Source of the DNA: an uncultured Gammaproteobacteria bacterium
Lineage (GTDB): Bacteria; Pseudomonadota; Gammaproteobacteria; HyVt-429
Assembly: GCA_947259975.1 (NCBI GenBank)
Contig: CAMYOD010000067.1
Span: 1 to 48,653, forward strand
Reading direction: 5' to 3'
DNA: 48,653 nt
The position numbers and the translations under genes are program-made. Shown piece by piece: positions 8,060-16,218 of this stretch. Numbering within the stretch: the stretch's first letter is position 1; every line of letters begins with the position of its first letter. A model generated the notes under the pieces. That model was not told where the DNA came from. It did no database searches and saw only the letters and a program-made list of their open reading frames with translations.

Positions 8060-9658
8060 TCATACCGCTTCCTGTTGCGGCTGTGCGCCGTCGGGTCCGG
8101 TCGCGGCGCGCTCGTCCAGTTGCACCAGGGAATGGCCCGTCATCTCGCGGGGAATGGGCAGGTCCATGAGATACAGCAGGGTCGGGGCCACGTCTTCCAG
8201 GGCCCCCGATGCCGCGATAGTGGCCGGGCGGCCGAGGTATACGAAGGGTACCGGATTGGTCGTGTGTGCCGTATGCGCCTGAGCGGTGTCGGGATTGAAC
8301 AATTGTTCGGCGTTGCCGTGATCGGCGGTGATGAGCAATTCGCCGCCGGCCTGCGCCAGTGCCGCGGTGATTTTGGCCAGGCAGTCATCAATGGTTTCGA
8401 CCGCCTTTACCGTAGCATCCATGTCGCCGGTATGTCCGACCATATCGGTGTTGGCGAAATTACAGATGATGGTGTCGTATTTTTCCGACTCGATTGCCGC
8501 GACCAGCTTGTCGGTGACTTCCGGCGCGCTCATCTGCGGTTTCAGGTTATAGGTCGCGATATCGGTCGGCGATGGAATCAGTAGCCGATCCTCGCCCTCG
8601 AACGGTTTCTCGATGCCGCCGTTGAAGAAGAACGTCACATGCGCATATTTTTCGGTTTCGGCGATGCGTAACTGGTGTTTGCCGAGTGAGGCAAGATAAG
8701 CGCCGAGCACGTTGTCGAGCCGCCCGGGCGGGAACGCCACCGGCGTATCGAAATCGGCGCGGTATTCGGTCAAGCTGACGAATTGTCCCAGGCGCGGACG
8801 CACCGCACGCTCGAAGCCGCCGAAATGATCTTCGATGAAGGCGCGGGTAATCTGGCGCGCGCGGTCGGAACGGAAGTTCATCATGATCAGAACGTCGCCG
8901 TCCGCCATGCGCACTGGTGTCTCACCCGGCGGCACGATGGCGGTGGCCTTGACGAACTCATCGGTCTCGTCGCGGGCATAGGCCATCTCCAGCGCCACGC
9001 CGGCACTCGTCGCCTGGTAGTCGGCCTGGCCCTGGCTGATCAGGTCGTAGGCCGCCTGGACGCGCGGCCAGCGGTGGTCGCGATCCATGGCGTAGTAACG
9101 GCCGATGATGGAGGCGAAGCGGCCCCGGCCCAGTTCCTGAAATTTGGCTTCCATGGCCTCGATCGACGCCTGCGCGCTTTTCGGCGGGGTATCGCGCCCG
9201 TCGAGGAAGGCGTGCAAAAAGATCTTTGTGGCGCCGCGTTGCGCCGCCAATTCGGCCATAGCCTTGATCTGGTCTTCATGACTGTGGACGCCGCCGTCGG
9301 AGAGCAGGCCCATGATGTGGATCGCCTTGCCGGTGTCCCTGGCCAGATCGACCGCGTCGGTGAGCACGTGATTGGCGAAAAACTCGCCAGAGACAATGGC
9401 CTGATTCACCCGGCTGAACTCCTGATACACCACGCGCCCGGCGCCAAGATTGAGATGGCCGACCTCGGAGTTGCCCATTTGCCGGGCCGGCAGGCCCACG
9501 GCGGCCTCGGAGGCATTCAGCAGGCTGTGCGGATGCTCCGCCCAGATTCGGTCCCAAGTGGGGGTATTTGCCGCCAGGATCGCGTTGTGTTCGGGCGCCT
9601 CGCGATAGCCCCAGCCATCCAAAATGACCAGAACCACAGGCCTGGGGGATGACGCCAT
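8060..9658 (-). CDS. gpmI: cofactor-independent phosphoglycerate mutase
   Basis: This 532-residue enzyme interconverts 3- and 2-phosphoglycerate in glycolysis and gluconeogenesis using two Mn ions. It shows the alkaline-phosphatase-type motifs: VILDGWG with metal ligand D14, the phosphoserine S64 in [16 protein letters not shown], and the ligand block [14 protein letters not shown] six bases upstream is possible, but the ATG at 9658 is better spaced from the AAAGGAAG ribosome site and is chosen. It heads the gpmI-envC-ctpA operon and faces the ArsR gene across an AT-rich palindrome. Confidence 0.95.
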   Translation of the reverse strand: MASSPRPVVLVILDGWGYREAPEHNAILAANTPTWDRIWAEHPHSLLNASEAAVGLPARQMGNSEVGHLNLGAGRVVYQEFSRVNQAIVSGEFFANHVLTDAVDLARDTGKAIHIMGLLSDGGVHSHEDQIKAMAELAAQRGATKIFLHAFLDGRDTPPKSAQASIEAMEAKFQELGRGRFASIIGRYYAMDRDHRWPRVQAAYDLISQGQADYQATSAGVALEMAYARDETDEFVKATAIVPPGETPVRMADGDVLIMMNFRSDRARQITRAFIEDHFGGFERAVRPRLGQFVSLTEYRADFDTPVAFPPGRLDNVLGAYLASLGKHQLRIAETEKYAHVTFFFNGGIEKPFEGEDRLLIPSPTDIATYNLKPQMSAPEVTDKLVAAIESEKYDTIICNFANTDMVGHTGDMDATVKAVETIDDCLAKITAALAQAGGELLITADHGNAEQLFNPDTAQAHTAHTTNPVPFVYLGRPATIAASGALEDVAPTLLYLMDLPIPREMTGHSLVQLDERAATGPDGAQPQQEAV

Positions 9659-9690
9659 TGCCAATTCTTCCTTTAAAATCTCGTAGTTGG

Positions 9691-9717
9691 ATACAAATAA
9701 GTAGTTTATTATTGTAT
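9691..9717. promoter_or_regulatory. AT-rich palindrome, candidate ArsR operator
   Basis: Between the divergent gpmI and arsR-type genes lies an imperfect palindrome. The outer arms ATACAA (9691-9696) and TTGTAT (9712-9717) are exact inverted repeats, and the inner AATAA (9696-9700) and TTATT (9706-9710) form a second pair. The block is conspicuously AT-rich in a GC-rich region. Position and symmetry fit an autoregulatory site for the adjacent regulator that could also affect gpmI. No DNA-binding evidence exists. Confidence 0.4.
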
Positions 9718-9761
9718 TATGTTAGAGTGATGAAAGACAGTCACCTTTAGGGATTGGTTCT

Positions 9762-10145
9762 ATGGAATTTCCCCATAGATATCAATCCAATCAGTCTGAG
9801 GTTCCGGAAAATATGAGTGCGATGGTGGAAGCGGTCGAGCTTTTCATAGCCAAAGAAGACGACATACATCTTGCGTCCCGCGCGTTGAAGGCGATGGCCC
9901 ACCCGCTGCGTCTTAAGATCCTGTGCCTGCTGGGCAGCGCCGAGGAGGCCAGCGTACAAGACATCGTCGAGCAGGTGGGCACCTCACAGAGCAATATCTC
10001 GCAACACCTGTCGATCCTGCGTGACAAGGGAATCCTGGCCTGTCGTAAGGACGCCAATCGGGTCTATTACCGGGTGGCGGAACCAAGCATATTGAATTTA
10101 TTGGTGGCAATGCGCGACGCGTTCTGCCCCACATCGCACGATTAA
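9762..10145 (+). CDS. ArsR/SmtB family transcriptional regulator
   Basis: A 127-residue winged-helix regulator. The domain starts at about residue 36 with ASRALKAMAHPLRLKIL, and the recognition helix is GTSQSNISQHLSILRDKG (73-90). There is no ELCVCD metal site. Cysteines at 55, 94 and 122 could sense redox or reactive sulfur, as in the BigR/SqrR branch. The next gene, 124 bases downstream, is a membrane rhodanese followed by a glutaredoxin, which supports a sulfur or thiol role by context. It is probably autoregulated through the upstream palindrome. Confidence 0.85.
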   Translation: MEFPHRYQSNQSEVPENMSAMVEAVELFIAKEDDIHLASRALKAMAHPLRLKILCLLGSAEEASVQDIVEQVGTSQSNISQHLSILRDKGILACRKDANRVYYRVAEPSILNLLVAMRDAFCPTSHD

Positions 10146-10269
10146 CTCTGTCAGCCAAGTTTGAACCTGGTGACGGCATGCGCCGGTTGCCGGGCGCGAC
10201 ACCATCCCGCGAGTTTGATTCGAATCTCGAATTCTTGAGCCCGCCAAGCCCTCATCGCGAGTCACCATA

Positions 10270-10683
10270 GTGCTGGAGTTCGTTCTAAAAAACTGGATGC
10301 TGTTTGCGGGACTGATCGTGGTCTTGTTCCTGATCGTCTACGATCCCCTGATGCGTTTGCTTTATGGTGTCCGCAACCTTTCCGTCATGCGCGCGCCGGC
10401 GTTGATCAACCATGAAAACGCCGTTGTCGTCGATGTTGGTGAGCCGAAAGAGTTTGAGGCGGGTCATATTCCGGCGGCGATCAATATTCCCTTCACTAAG
10501 CTGCGCGACGGTCTGCAGCAACTCGAAAAGCACAAGAGTAAACCCATGATCCTGTGCTGCCGCAGCGGCAATCGCTCGGCGAAGGCCGCGGTGGTCTTGC
10601 GTCGTAACGGCTTCGAGTCGGTCTATAATCTCACCGGCGGCATGCTCGCCTGGTCGAAAGAAAACTTTCCCACGGAGAAATGA
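10270..10683 (+). CDS. membrane-anchored rhodanese (YibN-like)
   Basis: The 137-residue protein starts at GTG, has one N-terminal membrane helix (about residues 8-24) and a single rhodanese domain. The entry motif reads VVVDVGEPKEFEAGHIPAA, and the active loop CCRSGNRS places the persulfide cysteine at C97. Rhodaneses carry sulfane sulfur; YibN in E. coli has the same anchor and neighbours. The gene starts a rhodanese-grxC-secB-gpsA run, with one base to grxC, and follows a possible redox-sensing ArsR regulator. Confidence 0.88.
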   Translation: MLEFVLKNWMLFAGLIVVLFLIVYDPLMRLLYGVRNLSVMRAPALINHENAVVVDVGEPKEFEAGHIPAAINIPFTKLRDGLQQLEKHKSKPMILCCRSGNRSAKAAVVLRRNGFESVYNLTGGMLAWSKENFPTEK

Positions 10684-10684
10684 A

Positions 10685-10981
10685 GTGAGTGCGCGCGTCG
10701 TAATGTATTGCACCCGTTTCTGTCCCTATTGCGTCATGGCCGAGCGGCTGCTTCATTCCAAGGGTGTGGAAATTGATAAGATTCGCGTCGACAAGTTCCC
10801 GGAGCGTCGCGCCGAGATGCAGGAACTCAGCGGGCGGCATACGGTACCGCAGATCTTCATCGACGATACCCATGTCGGTGGCTATACCGATCTCGCACAC
10901 CTGGATCGCGAAGGTGAGCTGGACGCGCTATTGACGAGTGCCGACAGCGGCGTTCAAACTGGCGAGGCTACGTCCGCCTAG
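10685..10981 (+). CDS. grxC: glutaredoxin 3
   Basis: A 98-residue glutaredoxin with the dithiol active site CPYC (C13-C16), a TVPQIFIDD segment holding the cis-proline, and the glutathione-binding HVGGYTDL motif. It reduces disulfides and glutathione mixed disulfides in the cytoplasm. It starts at GTG one base after the rhodanese stop, so the two are probably translationally coupled. The last dozen residues (DSGVQTGEATSA) extend beyond the domain. Order and identity match the yibN-grxC-secB cluster of E. coli. Confidence 0.93.
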   Translation: MSARVVMYCTRFCPYCVMAERLLHSKGVEIDKIRVDKFPERRAEMQELSGRHTVPQIFIDDTHVGGYTDLAHLDREGELDALLTSADSGVQTGEATSA

Positions 10982-11019
10982 TGCAACGAGCCGGCACCCG
11001 CGGCTCTGAGGGAATCAAG

Positions 11020-11514
11020 ATGGCAGAAGAAAATACAGAAAACCAGCAGTCTCCCGGGTTTCGAATTCAGAAAATCTATTTGAAGGACGTTTCCTTCGAG
11101 TCGCCGATGAGCCCAGGGATTTTCACCCAGCAGGCGGCGCCCGCGGTGGATATCCAGATGCAGATAAGACACACCGTGCTCGATCAGGCGGAGGGCTATT
11201 ACGAGGTCGTCCTGTCGGTAACCGTCACCGCCAAGCTCGAGGAAAAAGCCGCCTTCCTGTGCGAGCTTCATCAGGCGGGTATTTTTCAGATCAACGGCGT
11301 GGCCGAAAAAGAGCTGCCGTTGGTATTGGAGATCGCCTGCCCCAATGTCCTGTTACCGTTTGCGCGCGAGGCGGCGGCGGATTTCGTCGCCAAGGGCGGC
11401 TTCCCGCAACTGTTGATCAATCCCGTGAACTTCGAGGTGCTGTTCCACGAAAAGCAGAAACGTGCTGCCGCACAGTCTGAAGGCGACACCGCGACGCAAT
11501 CACCGGCGCATTAG
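11020..11514 (+). CDS. secB: protein-export chaperone SecB
   Basis: The 164-residue protein matches SecB over its full length: the FRIQKIYLKDVSFESP opening, a central strand-rich region, and the conserved YCPNVLLPFARE-like block (here ACPNVLLPFARE) before GGFPQLLINPVNF. SecB forms a tetramer that keeps precursors unfolded and hands them to SecA. The ATG at 11020 follows a GAGGGA ribosome site; an upstream GTG at 10981 overlaps grxC and adds nothing recognisable. It sits between grxC and gpsA as in many gammaproteobacteria. Confidence 0.96.
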   Translation: MAEENTENQQSPGFRIQKIYLKDVSFESPMSPGIFTQQAAPAVDIQMQIRHTVLDQAEGYYEVVLSVTVTAKLEEKAAFLCELHQAGIFQINGVAEKELPLVLEIACPNVLLPFAREAAADFVAKGGFPQLLINPVNFEVLFHEKQKRAAAQSEGDTATQSPAH

Positions 11515-11577
11515 TTCACGCATGTCACCGGCTTCCGCGGCAGGTCGCTCGCGTAGATCAGCGCAGGTGGAGCGACC

Positions 11578-12603
11578 GTGAGCCGCGCACAAACACAGAC
11601 GATTACGGTCCTGGGTGCCGGCTGTTGGGGTACTGCGCTGGCCCTGTTGCTGGCGCGAAACGGTTGGACAACACGCCTGTGGGGCCATAGTGCCGAGCGC
11701 ATGGCACAGGTTGCAGCACAAGGCTGCAACGAACAATACTTGCCGGATTTTCGATTTCCCGAAAACCTTACCGCCGGTTCCGATCTGGTCGAATTAGCGC
11801 GTGCCACCGATTGTTTTTTGATCGTGGTGCCGAGCCATGCCTTTCGCGCCACGGCGGAGCAGCTGCGTGCCGCCAAGGAGCAGCTTGGCGAGTATCCGGG
11901 AAACATGACTATCGCCTGGGGTACGAAGGGTTTTGAGCCGGGCACGGCGCAACTGCTCAGCCAGGTGGCGGAGGAAGTCTTTGGCGACGGCGTGCGACTC
12001 GGTGTGGCCTCCGGACCGACCTTTGCGGTCGATGTGGCCAGCGGACTGCCCACCGCACTCACCAGCGCGGCGCGGGACGCGAGCACCGCCGAGGCCATCG
12101 CCGCCTGGCTACGTAGCGATCATGTGCGAGTCTATGCGAACGATGATCTGATCGGCGTGCAATTGGCCGGTGCGATCAAAAATGTCATGGCCATCGCCGC
12201 CGGGGTCAGCGACGGTCTTGCGCTCGGCGCCAGCGCACGTGCCGCACTGGTGACCCGTGGCCTGGCGGAACTGGGCCGCCTGGGTGTGGCACTCGGCGGC
12301 CGACCGGAAACCTTTATGGGCCTGGCCGGCGTCGGCGATCTCATTCTTACCTGCACCGACGACAAGTCGCGCAATCGTCGCGTCGGTATCGGTTTGGGTG
12401 TGGGGCGCGGCCTGGATGAAATCCTCGAAGACCTGGGCCAGGAGGCGGAGGGTGTAAACACGACCCGCGAACTCTACCGCATGGCCCAGCGCCTGGGCGT
12501 GGAAATGCCCATTACCGAGCAGGTCTATCGGGTGTTGTTCGAAGGCCGCAAGCCGGAAGATGCGGTGCATAGTCTGCTGACTCGCGAGCCGACAAAAGAA
12601 TAG
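11578..12603 (+). CDS. gpsA: glycerol-3-phosphate dehydrogenase [NAD(P)+]
   Basis: A 341-residue cytosolic enzyme that reduces dihydroxyacetone phosphate to sn-glycerol-3-phosphate for phospholipid synthesis. The Rossmann motif GAGCWGTA is at about residues 12-19, and the catalytic lysine block AGAIKNVMAIAAG and the FMGLAGVGDLILTCTDDKSRN signature are intact. It starts at GTG preceded by GGTGGAG. It ends the rhodanese-grxC-secB-gpsA run. In E. coli cysE follows; here cysE is absent and trmL comes next on the other strand. Confidence 0.95.
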   Translation: MSRAQTQTITVLGAGCWGTALALLLARNGWTTRLWGHSAERMAQVAAQGCNEQYLPDFRFPENLTAGSDLVELARATDCFLIVVPSHAFRATAEQLRAAKEQLGEYPGNMTIAWGTKGFEPGTAQLLSQVAEEVFGDGVRLGVASGPTFAVDVASGLPTALTSAARDASTAEAIAAWLRSDHVRVYANDDLIGVQLAGAIKNVMAIAAGVSDGLALGASARAALVTRGLAELGRLGVALGGRPETFMGLAGVGDLILTCTDDKSRNRRVGIGLGVGRGLDEILEDLGQEAEGVNTTRELYRMAQRLGVEMPITEQVYRVLFEGRKPEDAVHSLLTREPTKE

Positions 12604-12779
12604 GTGCGAGTAACGAGTGGCGAGGATAGTGTCCGCCCGTAGCCGCGAGATTTTATCTAAGGATTGCCACCCCTGTCCCAGTGTCCTGTTAGGCTTCAGC
12701 GCGGTTCGCTAACAGAGGCTTGGAAAGAGGAAAAGATACGTTTTCTACTTTTTATAAATTCTCTTCTCATTATTCTCTT

Positions 12780-13244
12780 CTATCCCCCACCGCGAAACCC
12801 TGATTGCCGCCAGGCCTCGTAGATCGCCACCGCCACCGTATTCGCCAGATTCAGGCTGCGGCTTTCCGGGCGCATGGGTACACGCAGGCAGTGTTCGTCG
12901 GGGAAGCGCGCCAGCACGTCGGCGGGCAGGCCGCGGGTCTCCGGGCCGAATAGCAGGACGTCACCTTCGCGATAGACCATGTCCGCGTAGGGTCGCGTGC
13001 CGCGGGTCGAGAAGGCCAATACCCGCGACGGCTGCCGGCTGGCGAGAAAATCATCAAGGCTGGCGTAGCGCTGCACGCTGGCCCATTGCTGATAGTCGAG
13101 ACCGGCGCGCTTGAGTTTGGCATCATCCGGCGCGAAACCGAGGGGCTCGATCAGGTGCAGTTCCGCCCCCGTATTCGCGCACAGGCGAATGATGTTGCCG
13201 GTATTGGGCGGAATTTCGGGCTCAAACAGGACGACGTGAAACAT
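12780..13244 (-). CDS. trmL: tRNA (cytidine/uridine-2'-O-)-methyltransferase TrmL
   Basis: The 154-residue protein is a minimal SPOUT (trefoil-knot) methyltransferase. It begins MFHVVLFEPEIPPNTGNIIR, and the knot motifs are LFGPETRGLP and the SAM-binding RPESRSLNLANTVAVAIYE. TrmL methylates the wobble ribose of leucine tRNAs. The frame continues upstream to 13391, but that extension translates a palindromic repeat and is rejected; the ATG at 13244 gives the family length. A similar 11-mer, TTCTACTTTTT, occurs on each side of the gene. Confidence 0.93.
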   Translation of the reverse strand: MFHVVLFEPEIPPNTGNIIRLCANTGAELHLIEPLGFAPDDAKLKRAGLDYQQWASVQRYASLDDFLASRQPSRVLAFSTRGTRPYADMVYREGDVLLFGPETRGLPADVLARFPDEHCLRVPMRPESRSLNLANTVAVAIYEAWRQSGFRGGG

Positions 13245-13258
13245 CAATGCAGACTCAG

Positions 13259-13317
13259 AAAAAGGGGACATTCTACTTTTTCGCGCTTGAAACGAAAAAG
13301 TAGAATGTCCCCTTTTT
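13259..13317. repeat. perfect 25-bp inverted repeat (REP/MITE-like hairpin)
   Basis: Positions 13259-13283 and 13293-13317 are exact inverted complements of 25 bases around a nine-base loop. The core reads GGGGACATTCTACTTTTT. It lies between the hemJ stop and the trmL start, both on the minus strand, so in RNA it forms a long hairpin flanked by A/U tracts and may terminate or protect hemJ mRNA. Length, symmetry and the GTAG in the stem resemble palindromes spread by REP-associated tyrosine transposases. No such transposase is present in the window. Confidence 0.85.
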
Positions 13318-13321
13318 TGTT

Positions 13322-13735
13322 TTAGACGGGTTTGACGATAGCGAGGATGATCACGGCGATCAGGATGACAGTCGGCACTTCGTTGAACCAACGATAATAC
13401 ACATGGTCGCGGGTATTCCGGTCGTCACGAAATTCCCTGACGTATTTTCCACACATGACGTGAAAAACGATCAATACCGCCACCAGTGCGAGCTTGATAT
13501 GCAGCCAGGTGCCCGTGAAGCCGTAACCCAACCATAGCCAGATCCCGAACACCACGGTCAGGACCCCGCCGGGGGTGGTGATGCCGTAGAAGAGCTTACG
13601 CTCCATGATCTTGAAGGTCGCGCTCGTGGCGGTATCGGTGTTCATTGCGTGATAGACGAACAGTCGCGGCAAATAGAACAGCCCGGCGAACCAGGTCACC
13701 ATGAAAATCACGTGTAACGATTTTATCCAGAGCAT
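13322..13735 (-). CDS. hemJ: HemJ-type protoporphyrinogen IX oxidase
   Basis: A 137-residue inner-membrane protein with four hydrophobic segments. It shows the HemJ/UPF0093 signatures: H8 in LWIKSLHVIFMVTWFAGLFYL (read in two halves around the helix), a GTWLHIKLALV block with the conserved lysine, and the C-terminal RWFNEVP motif. HemJ oxidises protoporphyrinogen IX to protoporphyrin IX in haem synthesis and replaces HemG or HemY. The TlpA-like gene lies 36 bases upstream. The long palindrome follows directly after the stop codon. Confidence 0.9.
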   Translation of the reverse strand: MLWIKSLHVIFMVTWFAGLFYLPRLFVYHAMNTDTATSATFKIMERKLFYGITTPGGVLTVVFGIWLWLGYGFTGTWLHIKLALVAVLIVFHVMCGKYVREFRDDRNTRDHVYYRWFNEVPTVILIAVIILAIVKPV

Positions 13736-13771
13736 GCGCTGTTCCCGATGCGTGTCGCGTGACTGCTGAGT

Positions 13772-14287
13772 TTAAGGCTGCGGCGATTCCGAAACCAGTT
13801 GTGCAAGCAGCGTATGTATGGCCTGGGCGTCGAATGCACCCACTTTGCGGTGTACGACGCGCCCATCCCTGGCGATGACGAAGGTCGTCGGCGTCATGCT
13901 GACATCGCCGAAGGCCCGCGCCAGCGCGCCGTCCAGGTCGAAGGCGACCCGGTAGGGGAGCTTGTTCTGGCGGCTGAATTCGACTACATGGGTGGGTGGA
14001 TCGTAGGCCATGGCCACGGCGATCAGTTCGAGACCCTGCTCACGATACTCGTTATACAGCTCGATGAGATGTGGGATCTCTTTGCGGCAGCTGCGACAGG
14101 TGGTGGCCCAGAAGGTGACCAACAGCGGTCGGTCGCGCAGTGCCGCCGGGCTGAGCCGATTACCGTCGATCAGGGTGAATGTAACTTCGGGCAGGCGCTC
14201 AAGGTCGCGCGTAGTCAGCCAGCCATAAGCAAGCAGGACAATCAGCGCGGTGGCGACCACCGTGATCACGCGGGTGCTTGGTTTCAT
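13772..14287 (-). CDS. TlpA-like membrane-anchored thioredoxin
   Basis: The 171-residue protein has an N-terminal membrane anchor (about residues 7-22) and a periplasmic thioredoxin fold. The active site is the CRSC dithiol at C64-C67 in TFWATTCRSCRKEIPHL, with the cis-proline in VSMTPTTFVIARDG. TlpA/ResA-type proteins reduce disulfides outside the membrane, often for cytochrome c or copper-centre assembly; a specific partner cannot be told. It is upstream of hemJ, so a link to haem-protein maturation is plausible but inferred. Confidence 0.85.
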   Translation of the reverse strand: MKPSTRVITVVATALIVLLAYGWLTTRDLERLPEVTFTLIDGNRLSPAALRDRPLLVTFWATTCRSCRKEIPHLIELYNEYREQGLELIAVAMAYDPPTHVVEFSRQNKLPYRVAFDLDGALARAFGDVSMTPTTFVIARDGRVVHRKVGAFDAQAIHTLLAQLVSESPQP

Positions 14288-14326
14288 CGAGCGGACCGAT
14301 AAGCTTGGGCAACGCCATCACTGGCG

Positions 14327-14974
14327 TCAGGAGGCGGGGGGCGTCGTTTCCTTTTCGGTGGCAGTGGATTCCGCGGCCTTGCTACCACCGAAGAGGCGGG
14401 CAATCTTGCGGAATACCGCCTTCACGCCGCGCCACAGCTTGGGCAACAACCAGATCATAAGCGCAATGAAGACGACGACCAGTACAATAAATACGATTGG
14501 ATACTGCAGCGCGGTCCACAACCCGGCGATCACCATCGCGTCTTCGCCCAGGGATACGAACCAGTTGCTGAACGGCTCCGGCGAGGTGTTGACCATTACC
14601 CGCGTGCCGGCCTTGGTGAAGTGGGTGCCGGCGGCCAGCGTACCGCCGAGGATCAGGGCGATCAGCTCGAAATCAGGCGCCACGTCACCGACGGCCTTCG
14701 CCGCGAGGATGGCGCCGGCCGGAATGCGTATGAAACTGTGCAGGGCATCCCAGCCCGTATCGACCCCGGGTGTCTTGTCGACAAAGAATTCGATGAAGTA
14801 CATGAAGCCCGCGGCCATCATCACGCCCGGCGACGTCAATACTTCCAGATCGGTGGGCAGATCGATATAGCCCCCCTGTCCCATGAAGCCGAGCATGAAG
14901 ATTGCGGCATAGAGATTGATGCCGCTCGCCCAGGCGACGCCCATGGTCAGTGCGATGGTGGAAACAACGTCCAA
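14327..14974 (-). CDS. DUF4126 family membrane protein
   Basis: A 215-residue membrane protein starting at TTG, with about five hydrophobic segments and a basic, alanine/threonine-rich C-terminal tail (after about residue 185). The N-terminal GVAWASGINLYAAIFMLG and the later EFFVDKTPGVDTGWDALHSF blocks are typical of DUF4126. No function is established. It lies 39 bases upstream of the TlpA-like gene on the same strand and may share its transcript. Confidence 0.75.
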   Translation of the reverse strand: MDVVSTIALTMGVAWASGINLYAAIFMLGFMGQGGYIDLPTDLEVLTSPGVMMAAGFMYFIEFFVDKTPGVDTGWDALHSFIRIPAGAILAAKAVGDVAPDFELIALILGGTLAAGTHFTKAGTRVMVNTSPEPFSNWFVSLGEDAMVIAGLWTALQYPIVFIVLVVVFIALMIWLLPKLWRGVKAVFRKIARLFGGSKAAESTATEKETTPPAS

Positions 14975-15012
14975 GCTGAGAATTCCCGGTGGCAGGTGGA
15001 AGTCGGAGTATC

Positions 15013-16218
15013 TTAGCGGGCGCCTAGGTCAATGCAAGGCGCAGCCTTTGTTGAGACCGGCGCCTCGACAAAAAGTTCCAATAAATTATTAAGATAGCGA
15101 AGACCCCGTAAGGATGGGTGAATGCGGTTCGCGTACCGTTCGAGCAAACCGGCCTGTTGTGCGCGGGCGAGTGGCGCCGCGATCCGGGCGAAATCCAGAC
15201 CGGTGCATTCGGTAAAAAGACTCGCTTCGAAGCCCGCGGTGAGGCGCAATGCGTTCATCGCGAACTCGAGCACCAGATCGTTCTCATCGAGCCGTTGTTC
15301 GCCGCCCACGGCCGCTGCCGTGCCGGCCGCCTCCATATAGTCGCGCGGGTGCTTGAGCTTCCAGCGCCGGTGGATGCCATTCGCGTCACTGAGTTTGCCA
15401 TGCGCGCCGGCGCCGATACCCGCATAGTCACCGAAGCGCCAGTAATTCAGGTTGTGGCGTGATTGCGCACCGGGACGCGCGAAGGCGGAGATTTCATAAC
15501 GCGCAAAGCCGGCTGCTTCGAGGCGTTCGACCACCGTCTCCTGCATCCGGGCGATGACGTCCTCTGCCGGCAGCTGCGGCGGGCGGGCGTAAAACAAGGT
15601 GTTCGGTTCGATGGTGAGCTGGTAGGCGGAAATATGTGACGGCGCAAGCTCGATCGCCGCTGCGATGTCACTTTGCGCCTGGGCCGCGGTCTGGTCGGGC
15701 AGACCGAACATCAAATCGATATTGATGTTGGTGAACCCGGCCGTCTGGGCCGCGCGTACCGCGGAGCGCGTGTCCGCCGGTCCGTGGATGCGGCCGAGGG
15801 CCGCGAGTGTGGTCGCGGAAAAACTCTGCGCGCCGATGGATAGCCGATTCACCCCGGTGCCGTGATAGGCGGCGAAGCGGTTCTCGTCCGCCGCGCCCGG
15901 ATTGGCCTCCAGGGTAATTTCCGCATCTGCGGCCAGGTTCGTGGTCGCGCGGATGCCGTCGAGCAGGCGTCCGATGGCCGCGCCGGAAAACAGGCTCGGT
16001 GTGCCGCCGCCGATGAAGATGCTGGTAATGGGTCGGTCCGCCAGCGTCGCCGATTCCAGTTCGAAGGCGAGATCGCGTAACAGGGCGTCCACATAGGCCT
16101 GTTCCGGCAGCGTGTCGCGCAGGGCGTGGGAATTGAAGTCGCAATAGGGACACTTGCGCACGCACCAGGGCAGGTGCACGTAGAGTGACAGGGGCGGGAA
16201 GACCTTAAGCGCAGGCAT
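15013..16218 (-). CDS. hemW: HemW family radical SAM haem chaperone
   Basis: A 401-residue radical SAM protein. The cluster motif CVRKCPYC gives C19, C23 and C26 with a further CDF, followed by GGGTPS, the SAM-binding LEANPG and an IDLMFGLP strand. HemW proteins resemble coproporphyrinogen III dehydrogenase HemN but act as haem chaperones rather than oxidases. The ATG at 16218 is chosen; one at 16224 adds only two residues. In many relatives hemW follows rdgB, but here rdgB is 18 kb away. Confidence 0.92.
   Translation of the reverse strand: MPALKVFPPLSLYVHLPWCVRKCPYCDFNSHALRDTLPEQAYVDALLRDLAFELESATLADRPITSIFIGGGTPSLFSGAAIGRLLDGIRATTNLAADAEITLEANPGAADENRFAAYHGTGVNRLSIGAQSFSATTLAALGRIHGPADTRSAVRAAQTAGFTNINIDLMFGLPDQTAAQAQSDIAAAIELAPSHISAYQLTIEPNTLFYARPPQLPAEDVIARMQETVVERLEAAGFARYEISAFARPGAQSRHNLNYWRFGDYAGIGAGAHGKLSDANGIHRRWKLKHPRDYMEAAGTAAAVGGEQRLDENDLVLEFAMNALRLTAGFEASLFTECTGLDFARIAAPLARAQQAGLLERYANRIHPSLRGLRYLNNLLELFVEAPVSTKAAPCIDLGAR

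Noticed and set aside
7184..9652. Long plus-strand open frames opposite envC and gpmI (for example 7184-8584 and 8783-9652)
   Set aside because: They are shadows of GC-rich coding sequence. envC and gpmI are certain from motifs and the frames opposite have no recognisable domains.
10217..10226. Ten-base palindrome GATTCGAATC upstream of the rhodanese gene
   Set aside because: One short palindrome with no second copy or promoter alignment is within chance expectation.
12688..12717. CTGTTAG/CTAACAG hairpin after gpsA as a terminator
   Set aside because: The stem is only seven pairs with a long loop and has no T-run directly after it.
13245..13391. Upstream extension of the trmL reading frame
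   Set aside because: The extra residues are a translation of the palindromic repeat and arginine-rich noise; TrmL proteins normally begin at the chosen methionine.
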